Shown piece after piece: positions 50,328 through 58,410 of a DNA stretch of 64,000 nt (positions are counted from its first letter, which is position 1; the number at the start of each line of letters is the position of its first letter). The stretch spans positions 10,781,501-10,845,500 of the forward strand of contig NZ_CP163518.1 in assembly GCF_041080625.1 (NCBI RefSeq), given 5' to 3'. A program made the translations under genes and the position numbers. The notes beneath the pieces are model-generated. The model ran no database searches. It saw only the letters and a program-made list of their open reading frames with translations, and was not told the origin of the DNA. This stretch comes from Streptomyces sp. CG1. GTDB taxonomy: Bacteria; Actinomycetota; Actinomycetes; Streptomycetales; Streptomycetaceae.

Positions 50328-51900
50328 AGTGGCGTCGGAGGTGCGCCATGAGGATGACGCGCTGGCGGAGGAGTGGAACTCCTGCACGGCCGGCCATGAT
50401 CCTCTTCTGGAGCTTCAGGTCCGTGATGCGGCCTTCGTTGACCCCGGAGTTGTACGGGGTGGTGATGCCCTGCACGACGGCGTGCTGGTCCTCGCGGATG
50501 GCGTTGGCCAGGCCGGCCAACGGCGGGAGCCGGGAGTCCGTGAGGTGGTCAAGCCAGTCGGGCAGTGGGGCGGCATTGCGAGCGTCCAGCATCGCGGCGA
50601 ACTGCCGTACCAGGTCATGGGTTCGGGCCAGTTCTGGGCAGTGCGCGAACAGCCGCCGCAGTGTCTCGGTGGCGTGCAGGCCGCGCCGGGACGGTGTGGT
50701 GGTGATCCACCGGGCAACCTGGCGGGGCGAGGGTGGCCGCTCCCGCGGTGTGTCGATCGGCAGACCACGACGCAACGGCGCGATGGCCATCTTGACCCGC
50801 TGGTAGTGGCCCAGGTAGCCCTTGGCGGCGATCTCCTGGTGCAGCACCGTCGCGGTGTGTTCGCCTTCCTCCCAGCGTTGCCGCAAGTACTCCAGATACG
50901 GGTCGAGGCTCGTGGACCGGCCGGGAGGTGTGCGGCGTACGCACTCCTGCCAGGATCCAGCGCGTGCGTACTTGGCCACGGTGCGCCGATTCAGGCCCAG
51001 TTCGCGGGCGATCGCGCTGATGCTGCGGGCCGTGCCGTTGTACTCGTGGACGGCCTCGAACAGCCGCTTCGCGTGGCGGCGGGCGGGAGTATCAGCCGCC
51101 TCATACGACACCGCCGACGGTGGTGGTGCGGCCGGTTCCGACTCAGGTATGGCGGAGGGCAGGCAGCCGCGGTGTGCGGCGGCGATGTCCGAGACCCGTT
51201 TCGACAGCCCCTGCCAGAGATGGAAGCGGTCGCTGACCTGCACCGCGCCCGGGGCTCCGTCGGTAAGGCCCTGCCGATAAGTGAGCGAGCCGTCCCGGCA
51301 CGCCACCTCGACGCCGGGGTGCGTGCGCAGCCAGGCGGCGAGTTGTTCGGCATCGCGCCCGGACCACAGCTCGATCGGCAGCCGCGTGTCGGCATCCACC
51401 AGCAGTGTGCCGTAAACGTCCGCGTACAGGGCGAAGTCGTCCACGCCCAGGACCCTTGGTGTCGAGGACGACGGCAGCCGGATGCGCATCAGGTGGAACA
51501 GCACACTTGTCCGTGATAGCGGCGCCTTCAAGATGTGCAGGAGCCGGGCGCCGCCGCGACCGGCGAGCAGCACCCCGGCCATCTCCACGAGATGCTGCAG
51601 CAACGGGCTGCGGCGCTGGTAGCGCACCGTCAACCCTTCGACCTGCTCGGCGAACGTCCGGCGACCGCAGACCGCGCCGTCACAGAACAGCCGCCGCACC
51701 ACCAGGCTGATCAACACCGGACAGCCCCCGACAGCGACATCAGCCAGCGTCCGGCTGTAGCGACTGTGCACCCGCGCCGACCTGTGACCGCAGTCCGGAC
51801 ACGCCACCCTCAACTCGCAGGTACGAGCGGCCACATGCACTGTGCCGGCCTCCGCCCACAACCGCTCCACCCGCACCGCTTTCAGGTGCGGAGACACCAT
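50320..51900 (-). CDS. ISL3-family transposase
   Basis: The product is 526 aa. The N-terminal zinc ribbon reads CELRVACPDCGHRSARVHSR Y, with RRLFCDGAVCGRRTFAEQV after it. The DDE core includes LGVDDFALYADVYGTLLVDA (first Asp) and VQVSDRFHLWQGLSKRVSDI (second Asp). A second HTH, ISAIARELGLNRRTVAKYAR, interrupts the core, as in the long ISL3 subgroup. It ends RVILMAHLRRHYP with the stop inside the terminal repeat. Confidence 0.9.
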   Translation of the reverse strand: MVSPHLKAVRVERLWAEAGTVHVAARTCELRVACPDCGHRSARVHSRYSRTLADVAVGGCPVLISLVVRRLFCDGAVCGRRTFAEQVEGLTVRYQRRSPLLQHLVEMAGVLLAGRGGARLLHILKAPLSRTSVLFHLMRIRLPSSSTPRVLGVDDFALYADVYGTLLVDADTRLPIELWSGRDAEQLAAWLRTHPGVEVACRDGSLTYRQGLTDGAPGAVQVSDRFHLWQGLSKRVSDIAAAHRGCLPSAIPESEPAAPPPSAVSYEAADTPARRHAKRLFEAVHEYNGTARSISAIARELGLNRRTVAKYARAGSWQECVRRTPPGRSTSLDPYLEYLRQRWEEGEHTATVLHQEIAAKGYLGHYQRVKMAIAPLRRGLPIDTPRERPPSPRQVARWITTTPSRRGLHATETLRRLFAHCPELARTHDLVRQFAAMLDARNAAPLPDWLDHLTDSRLPPLAGLANAIREDQHAVVQGITTPYNSGVNEGRITDLKLQKRIMAGRAGVPLLRQRVILMAHLRRHYP

Positions 51901-52002
51901 CTGTACGAAGTCATCACACTCGCCGACAGTCCCGCCACCCGTGACGGAGCGTCACCGGCGCACGGTGGCACACACCCGCTTCACGGAAATCTTGCCAGGG
52001 CC

Positions 52003-52794
52003 AGAAACGTCCGTACGCCGACAGTTGCCGCCGAACCGTTCGGCGTTGATCAAGGGGAACAGGCTGATGGGCATCGACAGCACGGTGGTGGCCAGGTCTG
52101 TGAGCAGGGCCCCGCGAATGACGGGGGTGCGTGCCAGGAAGGCCAGACCGTCCAGCACTACGCGCAGGCCGGGCCGTGCGGGCTCGTCTCCGGGGTCCAT
52201 CTGCGGCAGGCCGAACGCTCCGTAGAGCGCGGCGATGAAGGTCAGGGCGTCGATCAGGTAGCAGGTGCCGACTCCCAGCCCGCCCACGATCAGTCCGCTC
52301 AGTGCGGGACCGAGCAGCATGGCGCCCTGGAAGGCGATTCGTCTCAGCGCCAGGCCCGCGGCCAGTTGGTGCTTGGGCAGGAGGTGGGGAATGAAGGTGC
52401 GCGAGGCGGGGCCGCTGCCTGCGCCGAAGCAGGACTGGAGTGCGACCAGCCCCAGAACGCCGGCGGCAGGAACGTGCCCGAGGAAGCCCTGGAGTGCGAG
52501 GAGGAGCGAACACGCGTCCTGTCCGCTGATCGTGAGCAGGTAGAACTTCCGGCGGTCCACCCGGTCGACTAGCGAGCCGGCGAACAGTCCGAGCGCGACG
52601 AGGGGAATCGCCTGGGCCAGCCCGACGGCGCCTGTCCACGTGGTGCTCTTCGTCATCTGCCAGACCTGGAACGTGACGGCGACGAGTGTCATCTGGCCGC
52701 CGAAACCGGACAGGGTCTGCCCGATCCACAACCGCCGGAACGGTGGTGACGACCGTAACGGAGTCACGTCGATCAGCGTGCGCTTCAGGCCCAT
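52003..52794 (-). pseudogene. MFS transporter, C-terminal third removed by ISL3
   Basis: The first 264 residues remain. PPFRRLWIGQTLSGFGGQMT and LVALGLFAGSLVDRVDRRKF (loop 2-3 motif) resemble the MFS_3/EntS-like efflux group, with about seven TM helices present. Relatives have about 410 residues. The frame runs from the ATG at 52794 to the ISL3 boundary at 52003 and then into the IS repeat. It overlaps the MarR stop by 10 bp, so regulator and exporter once formed an operon. Confidence 0.8.
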
Positions 52795-53294
52795 GAGGGA
52801 TCCTCTGCCAGCTTCTCAGCGATCCGGTCGTGGAAGCTCCTGCGCTCCAGAGCCCGCTCGATATCGGTGACGACCTGGGAGAGCGGGTAGGGAATCTCTG
52901 CCTCCAGCTCAGCGACGGCAGCCTCGGTGGCCCGCCATTCCGCCGCCAGGCGATCCACGACGCTGCGAGCCTTCTCGGTGAGCGTCACCTTCCTGGTGCG
53001 CGCGTCGTCGCCCACGACAGTCTGGACCCAGCCGGCCTTGCGCATCGCGGCGACCTTCTGGCTGAGTGCCGAATGCGTGCGCTCGACCGACTCGGCCAGT
53101 TCCGCGATGGTCATGGGCCCGCCGGCATGGAGCCGGAGCAACTCCATGACAAAGCTGGGCTTGAGCCCGTCGATCTGCTGCTCGGAGTAGACCTGGGCAA
53201 TGTCGGCGTCCATGGACGCCTGGAGCAGGCGCAGGGGCCGCCAGCGGCTTTGCCGCGTCGGGTCGAGTGCATGGGGGTCGGCCATGAGAGGCAT
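52785..53294 (-). CDS. MarR-family transcriptional regulator
   Basis: The product is 169 aa from the ATG at 53294 (166 from the ATG at 53285). The winged helix reads MTIAELAESVERTHSALSQK VAAMRKAGWV with the wing TVVGDDARTRKVTLTEKA. Its 3' end overlaps the MFS start, the usual layout of a drug-efflux operon controlled by MarR. A 22-bp near-palindrome sits five bases upstream of the first ATG, so the protein probably represses its own operon. The regulator looks intact although its exporter is broken. Confidence 0.85.
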   Translation of the reverse strand: MPLMADPHALDPTRQSRWRPLRLLQASMDADIAQVYSEQQIDGLKPSFVMELLRLHAGGPMTIAELAESVERTHSALSQKVAAMRKAGWVQTVVGDDARTRKVTLTEKARSVVDRLAAEWRATEAAVAELEAEIPYPLSQVVTDIERALERRSFHDRIAEKLAEDPSWA

Positions 53295-53298
53295 CGTA

Positions 53299-53320
53299 AC
53301 AGTGCTTATATAAGTGCTGT
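53299..53320. promoter_or_regulatory. MarR operator overlapping the promoter
   Basis: ACAGTGCTTATATAAGTGCT GT is a 22-bp near-palindrome with a perfect CTTATATAAG core. The core also serves as a -10-like TATAAG element on the minus strand, so a transcript would start within a few bases of the MarR ATG (leaderless or nearly so). Binding would block RNA polymerase directly. Confidence 0.6.
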
Positions 53321-53642
53321 AGCTTTAGAAGATGACCATGGACGCCGCAGGCCCGAGATGTCCGGGACTGGTTCCAACACGAATGGCAATTCGCCGAACG
53401 TCGCAAGAAGCGTGACCAGATGGTTCCAACAAGCGTGTCCCAGAAGGTCAAGACCACCAGGTCACCTCGCCGCATCGGTTGTCCCGTCTCTGTCGATCTG
53501 GTCTTCGTCTCAGGTGAACGGGTCCGATTCGCTCGTCGTCTCAAATGAGCCGGTCCGTTCAACAGCATCCCTGGGATCTCGCTCCGTCATCCTCTCAGCG
53601 TCGAGAGTGCGACCTGGGATCGCCACAGGCGGGTGATATCGC
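53321..53642. other. Intergenic region with degenerate repeated motifs
   Basis: No gene was recognised. It holds copies of two motifs that recur downstream of 55560: GGTTCCAACAAGCGTGTCCC (53422-53441) and, inverted, GAGACGGGACA with an ACCAGATC box (53480-53502), plus further TGAGACG words near 53510-53560. They look like ends of an unrecognised mobile element. Confidence 0.35.
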
Positions 53643-55385
53643 TCAGGCGGATAGGAACGGTCGGTGCCCGTGGTCGATGGTGATGGTGCCGTGCTGGCCC
53701 AGGCAGGACCAGTCCAGCTCCAGCCGCCATTCGATCAGGCCCGCCGTCCTGTGCCTTTCCGGCACGATTACGAAGTATTCCGGATCGCTGGCCGTGACGT
53801 AGAACGGGAAGTCGGCCATCCCCGCGGCAAAGGCTCGGTCCAGGTTGAGCGCCTGCCTATCGAGACCTGCGCCGTAGCGGGTGGCCTGTAGGTCGAGTCC
53901 CACGTCGGGTGGCACGTCGAGTCCCACTCGGAACTCCCTACTAGCCGCCACCGACATTGCCCCCGAGCGGACCACGTCGAACCGGTCGATCCGCCGTACG
54001 ACGACCGGGCGAAGCTGACGCAGGATCACAGCCTGTGCGGTGAAGGCCTCCACGAACACATGCACCGCGACGTCGGAGTGGTGCCTTTCCCAGCCGTCGT
54101 ATTTGTATGTTGTTGTCTCCTCCTGGATCGTGGTGACGGAGACCTGCAAGGCTTCCACAGGCCGACGCGGCCCGGTGTGGATCGTCAAGTCACCGTGGAG
54201 AACTCCGACTTGGATCACCGAATCGGCGCTTGTGTCCGCGACGTGGTTGGAGACGGCCTGGTTGCCCTCTGCGGCCTGCACGGCTGTTCGGATCGCGACA
54301 TCGATAGCAGAAAGGTCCACCTGATTGGCCTGCTCGCTGATGCGCCCTGCAATGTCGTCCCGCCCAGCGTCGCGCAGCGCCTTCCCGAGCGTGACCAACG
54401 TGCGCAACTCCGTCAACGACTCGGTGCGGTGCCCCTGGTCGGCGCCAGCCCGCTTCGTCGCAGCAATGAGGCCATAGGTGAGCTGCTCGGCTTGGGTGAA
54501 ATGGGCTTCTGCTTCCACCGACCGTTCCAGAAGGGCGAGCGCTTGACCGAGTGTGAGCAACGCCAGTGCCTCGGCCGCACGGTCGCCACGCGCCTGCGCG
54601 GCGCAGGCGGCCTGCGCGGCGGATTCGAGCCGTTCACGCGCCCGACGTTCGCGGGTGATCTGCATTGCTTGTTCGTCAGCGCGTGCTGCTTCGTCACCGC
54701 GGTCGACCTTGCGCAGGACGTGGCTGAGTGCGAGGAGCGCGTCGGCCTCAGCCCGCCGATCACCGTGCTCACGGGCGGTGGCTATAGCCTGCGCAGCAGT
54801 CTGCCTGGCCTTCTCAGCGCGTTTGCGGTTCTCCAACTCGAACTGTTCGCGGTTGATCTGTATGCCTTGTTCAGCGGCGCGTGCTGCTTCGTCACCGCGG
54901 TCGACCTTGCGCAGGACGTGGCTGAGTGTGAGGAGCGCGTCGGCCTCAGCCCGCCGATCACCGTGCTCACGGGCGGTGGCTATAGCCTGCGCAGCAGTCT
55001 GCCTGGCCTTCTCGGCGTGTTCGTGGTTGTACAGCTCTATCCACTCGCGGAGGGTCTGCTTGGCTTGATCGGCGGCGTGTGCTGCTTCATCGGGACGGCC
55101 GACGTCGCGCAGCACATGGCTGAGTGCGAAGAGCGCGTTGGCCTCAGCCCGCCGATCACCCTGGTCACGTGCATCGACGACACCCTGCTCAGCCGGGCCG
55201 ACCAACTCCCTGCCGATCGGTTCCAGCTCGTCAAACACCGCCCTGGCTTCCTCTGATCGCTCAAGGCCGGACAAGATTGAACCGAGCTCGAAGAGTGCAC
55301 GGGCCTCGCCCAGCCGGTTGCCTTGCTCACGCGCGGCGGCTACAGCTTCCCTGGCCTCTTTGACAGGGGAGTCGTCTACTGTCAT
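53643..55385 (-). CDS. TPR-repeat protein with a conserved linker and unknown C-terminal domain
   Basis: The product is 580 aa. Residues 1-330 are helical TPR-like repeats. Two consecutive copies (EKARQTAAQAIATAREHGDR RAEADALLTLSHVLRKVDRG DEAARA and its near twin) are almost identical with a 66-residue period. A segment near residue 400, DSVIQVGVLHGDLTIHTGPR RP, matches a linker motif of the V-x-Q-x-G-x-x-x-G-D type common before or after effector domains in streptomycete NACHT/TPR signalling proteins. The last 170 residues (EETTTYKYDGWERHHSDVAV HVFVEAFTAQAV onward) are mixed alpha/beta and match no family I know. No membrane segment is present. The gene is monocistronic. Confidence 0.65.
   Translation of the reverse strand: MTVDDSPVKEAREAVAAAREQGNRLGEARALFELGSILSGLERSEEARAVFDELEPIGRELVGPAEQGVVDARDQGDRRAEANALFALSHVLRDVGRPDEAAHAADQAKQTLREWIELYNHEHAEKARQTAAQAIATAREHGDRRAEADALLTLSHVLRKVDRGDEAARAAEQGIQINREQFELENRKRAEKARQTAAQAIATAREHGDRRAEADALLALSHVLRKVDRGDEAARADEQAMQITRERRARERLESAAQAACAAQARGDRAAEALALLTLGQALALLERSVEAEAHFTQAEQLTYGLIAATKRAGADQGHRTESLTELRTLVTLGKALRDAGRDDIAGRISEQANQVDLSAIDVAIRTAVQAAEGNQAVSNHVADTSADSVIQVGVLHGDLTIHTGPRRPVEALQVSVTTIQEETTTYKYDGWERHHSDVAVHVFVEAFTAQAVILRQLRPVVVRRIDRFDVVRSGAMSVAASREFRVGLDVPPDVGLDLQATRYGAGLDRQALNLDRAFAAGMADFPFYVTASDPEYFVIVPERHRTAGLIEWRLELDWSCLGQHGTITIDHGHRPFLSA
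54680..55020. repeat. Tandem 198-bp repeat inside the TPR gene
   Basis: About 140 bp (54680-54822) recur at 54878-55020 with only two or three differences, offset by 198 bp (66 codons). The near identity at DNA level, including synonymous positions, indicates recent duplication or gene conversion. Confidence 0.85.
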
Positions 55386-55938
55386 GCGATCACTATCGTG
55401 CGCCCGCCAGTACCGTGAGTGCCATTCGGGAAAGTCCTGTCTCGATGAACGTTGATCTCAATGTCAGCACCCGCGCCATGCCGCCAGGGCCCTACCGAGC
55501 GAGATCGCGAGAACTGAGGTGTGGAAGAGTTAGCGTCACCTCTGTCCCGCCCTGGCCGTGCATCCGTTCCAAATGGTGAAGCCGGACCAGATCAACTGAG
55601 ACGAGAGCGCTCATCCGTGCGCGCGGGCCCAGAGCACCCGAGAATTTGGGCCGCACGACATCTCAGTTCTTCTGGTCGCCGCAGGTCACAACCCCGGGCG
55701 CGCACCAGATCATTTGAGACGGGACATCGGTTCCAACTATCGTGTCCCGGCTCACAGAGGTGGCTGTGGCTCGCCGAGTGACGGGTTGCGCGAAGGCCCG
55801 GTTGCTGGCGTTCATCACTGACACTGCGGTCAGCACGTTCCGGGCCGACAGCCACTACGTTCTACTGCCAGTGGGAACCTGCGGGCCCGGGGCCGCTGTG
55901 CACAAGTGATGACAGCCGATACCCCCCGGCAACGAGGG
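55386..55938. other. Intergenic region with motif copies, no gene recognised
   Basis: It contains ACCAGATCAACTGAGACGAG (from 55586), an ACCAGATC...GAGACGGGACA unit (55704-55726) and GGTTCCAACTATCGTGTCCC (55729-55748), matching the motifs left of the TPR gene. A frame at 55738-55911 has no recognisable product. The left 100 bp would contain the TPR promoter. Confidence 0.35.
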
Positions 55939-56751
55939 TCAGACCGGTTGGGTGGGGGCGGCCGACACGGGCACCTTGTCGTCCGGCGTGACGGCGGTGC
56001 GCGAGCGGGTGCGGTGGTGGAAGGTGAGGAGGCTGATCAAGGCAACTGCCGCAAACCACAGCAGCTGAGCTAGTAGGTAGGCGGGTGTGCGCTGGGTGGA
56101 GAAGCAGGCGGCGGTGGCGGCTTGGACAGTGCCGTAGGAGGGCAGCAGTCGGATGAAGGGGCTGTTGGCCCCGGAGCTCGCCAGCGGGTTTTGCATGGCC
56201 ACGTCGATGACGCTGGTCATGATCAGCGCGAACATGCCCTCCACTTCCCGACGCAGCACCGAGCCGTAGATGACGCCGAGGGCTCCGTAGGTTAGGGCGG
56301 CGCTGAACAGGGCCGCGCCGAGCTGGAGTGGCTGCACAGGTGACCAGGCGGCGCAGATGACGGCGGTGGCGTAGGCGGCGACCGCTGCGGAGGCGAGGGT
56401 CAGGGAGGTGGTCTTGGCGGCGACCAGGTGAATGCGGGGGTAGCCCGCCATGGCCAGGCGCCGGTCGAAACGGCCTCCGCTGAAGGTGGCGGCAAACATC
56501 ATGAAACCTGTGATCAGCGTGACGGCGTTGATGGCCCCCGTGATCTGCGTGAGCAGGTTGCCGGCCGGGGCCAGCCGCTCCCCGGTGGCGTCCAGCCGGA
56601 ACGGCACAGGCCTGTCAGGGATGTTGAGGTACACGAGCGTGATCCACGCGGGGACGAATAGGACGACCAGCAGCATCGCGAAGCGGTTGCGGGCGTGCTC
56701 GACCAGGTCGTACCGGGTCGCGGTGGTGTACAGGGTGAGATGTCTCCTCAT
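55939..56751 (-). CDS. ABC transporter permease (ABC-2 type)
   Basis: The product is 270 aa with six hydrophobic segments: RFAMLLVVLFVPAWITLVYL, ITGAINAVTLITGFMMFAAT, LASAAVAAYATAVICAAW, LGAALFSAALTYGALGVIYG, GMFALIMTSVIDVAMQNPL and LLAQLLWFAAVALISLLTF. The topology is that of ABC-2 exporters. The start overlaps the ATPase stop by 4 bp (ATGA), so the two form one transporter, presumably as a 2+2 assembly. It is last in the four-gene operon and may export the isoprenoid-derived product. Confidence 0.85.
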   Translation of the reverse strand: MRRHLTLYTTATRYDLVEHARNRFAMLLVVLFVPAWITLVYLNIPDRPVPFRLDATGERLAPAGNLLTQITGAINAVTLITGFMMFAATFSGGRFDRRLAMAGYPRIHLVAAKTTSLTLASAAVAAYATAVICAAWSPVQPLQLGAALFSAALTYGALGVIYGSVLRREVEGMFALIMTSVIDVAMQNPLASSGANSPFIRLLPSYGTVQAATAACFSTQRTPAYLLAQLLWFAAVALISLLTFHHRTRSRTAVTPDDKVPVSAAPTQPV

Positions 56752-57356
56752 GCCGCCACCGCCGGGTCAAGCACGAGGATGCCGCCGTCCAAGCGCCACA
56801 GTTCGTCCAATCGTTCCAGGTCGTACGCCAGGTGGGATACGACGAGCACGGAGCGCCCCTCGGCGCGCAGGCCGTCGGCGAGGCGCCAGAACCGCTGGTA
56901 GGTGTCCCAGTCGAAGCCCTGGTAGGGCTCGTCCAGCAGCAGGACCTGCGGGTCGTGCATGAGCGCGAGCGTCAGGTTGAGCTTCTGCCGGGTGCCGCCA
57001 CTGAGCACTCCAGCGCGCACGTCGGCGTACTCGGCGAAGCGCAGCTCATCCATGATCTCCTCGGCGCGCTGAAGGTCTGTCAGGCCATACGCGGCCTGGA
57101 AGAACTTCAGGTGCTGGCGGACGGTCAGGGCGTCGTTGAGGGTGACGTCCTGCGGGCAGTAACCGAAGCGTCCCTGGTGGAACACTGTTCCGGCATCCGG
57201 GCACAGCTCGCCGGAGAGAATCTTGAGCAGGGTGGACTTGCCGGCTCCGTTCTCTCCGACGATGCCGACCAGCACTCCCGGTCCGAGGTCCAGGTCGATA
57301 CCGCGCAGCACCTGCCGCCGGCCGTAGGCGTGCCGCAGACCCCGGACCTTCATCAC
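56748..57356 (-). CDS. ABC transporter ATP-binding protein
   Basis: The product is 202 aa, a compact ABC ATPase. Walker A is VGIVGENGAGKSTLLKILSG, the Q-loop is FGYCPQDVTLND, the signature is VLSGGTRQKLNLTLALM and Walker B is VLLLDEPYQGFD, with the switch His in VVSHLAYDLERL. It is shorter than the usual 300 aa, lacking the C-terminal extension. The start, GTG-ATG, directly follows the prenyl synthase stop at 57357, and its own stop overlaps the permease start. Confidence 0.92.
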   Translation of the reverse strand: MMKVRGLRHAYGRRQVLRGIDLDLGPGVLVGIVGENGAGKSTLLKILSGELCPDAGTVFHQGRFGYCPQDVTLNDALTVRQHLKFFQAAYGLTDLQRAEEIMDELRFAEYADVRAGVLSGGTRQKLNLTLALMHDPQVLLLDEPYQGFDWDTYQRFWRLADGLRAEGRSVLVVSHLAYDLERLDELWRLDGGILVLDPAVAA

Positions 57357-58373
57357 TCACCTGACACGGTCGACGACCGTGACGGTCAGCGCTTCCAGCA
57401 GGTCCCGGGCGTGCGATGGGGGAAGTGCGGCCAGCGCTTCGCGGGCCTTGACCGCGTACCCGCGAGCAATCTCGGCGGCCTGATCGACAGCCTCGCTGCG
57501 GGCGAGGATCTGAGCCAGCAGGCGGTGGGCGGTGACGGCGTCGGAGTCGTCACAGAACAGCTCCTGAAGGCTGTCCAAGTCCTCCGCGCTGGTGGCGTCC
57601 CGGGCCAGGAGGACCGGCACGGTCGGCTGCCGGTTGGCCACATCGGTCAGGCCCCCCGACTCGGCGGCGCCGATGTAGGGAAGAAGGTCATCACGGATCT
57701 GGAACGCCATGCCCAGTTCCTCACCGTAGGCGCGCAGCGCCGCCTCGTGGGCAGCGGGCGCGTCGGCCAGAATCGCTCCGGCCTGACACGCTGCGCCGAA
57801 CAACGCGGCAGTTTTGCCGCGGATGATCTCCAGGACGTTCTCCAGCGTGCAGCTGAGGTCCTCTCGTACCAGGGTCTCCTCGCCGATGGCGGCCACTGTG
57901 CGCTTGACCGCGGCTGCCACCACGCGAGTCGCCCGCACGGCACGGGCGGCCGGCACACCTGCCTCCGTGGACGCGAGCATGGCCTCATAGGCGGTGGAGG
58001 CCAGCCCGTCGCCGGCCATCAGGGCCACGCTGATCCCGAAGTGCTCGGCCGAGGAGGCCCGCCCGCGACGCTCGGGGGCACGGTCGACGACGTCGTCGTG
58101 CATCAGCGTCGCCACGTGCATGCACTCCAGGCCCGAGGCGAAGGCCAGGGCCTGCTCCATGCTGCCGCCCACGGCGGCCGCCGACCACAGACACAACCGC
58201 GGCCGCAGCAGCTTGCCCGACGGAAACAGCGCGTCGCGGCAGGCCACCCCCATCAGATCCTCCTCGGCGCCCGCCCACCGCCGAAGTTCACCTTCCACCA
58301 GCTCATTGACCGCCCTCTCATCCTCTGAGGACTGCACCCCATCTGCGGTGTAGGGCCCCTTCGTCGTGGTCAT
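57357..58373 (-). CDS. Polyprenyl (isoprenyl) diphosphate synthase with altered second Asp motif
   Basis: The product is 338 aa. PSGKLLRPRL, the first Asp-rich motif LMHDDVVDRAPERRG (D93-D94-x-x-D97) and GKTAALFGAACQ are typical of trans-isoprenyl chain-elongating enzymes of the C15/C20 group. The second motif reads QIRDDLLPYIG (D228-D229-L-L-P232), where the family has DDxxD, so one metal-coordinating Asp is Pro. It would condense DMAPP and IPP into FPP or GGPP for the neighbouring head-to-head-type synthase. It is second in the operon. Confidence 0.87.
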   Translation of the reverse strand: MTTTKGPYTADGVQSSEDERAVNELVEGELRRWAGAEEDLMGVACRDALFPSGKLLRPRLCLWSAAAVGGSMEQALAFASGLECMHVATLMHDDVVDRAPERRGRASSAEHFGISVALMAGDGLASTAYEAMLASTEAGVPAARAVRATRVVAAAVKRTVAAIGEETLVREDLSCTLENVLEIIRGKTAALFGAACQAGAILADAPAAHEAALRAYGEELGMAFQIRDDLLPYIGAAESGGLTDVANRQPTVPVLLARDATSAEDLDSLQELFCDDSDAVTAHRLLAQILARSEAVDQAAEIARGYAVKAREALAALPPSHARDLLEALTVTVVDRVR

Positions 58374-58410
58374 GAGTTCCTTCCCAGAACTTTGCTCAAC
58401 GTCATCTCAT

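Larger units (their letters stand above)
50262..52002. mobile_element. ISL3-family insertion sequence with 66-bp perfect terminal repeats
   Basis: Positions 50262-50327 and 51937-52002 are perfect inverse copies, starting GGCCCTGGCAAGATTTCCGT. Each includes an inner hairpin GTGACG-CTC-CGTCAC. The element holds one intact transposase gene. ISL3 elements normally duplicate 8 bp, but here the flanks GGGAATTC and AGAAACGT differ. Perfect repeats suggest the element is young and probably active. Confidence 0.88.
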
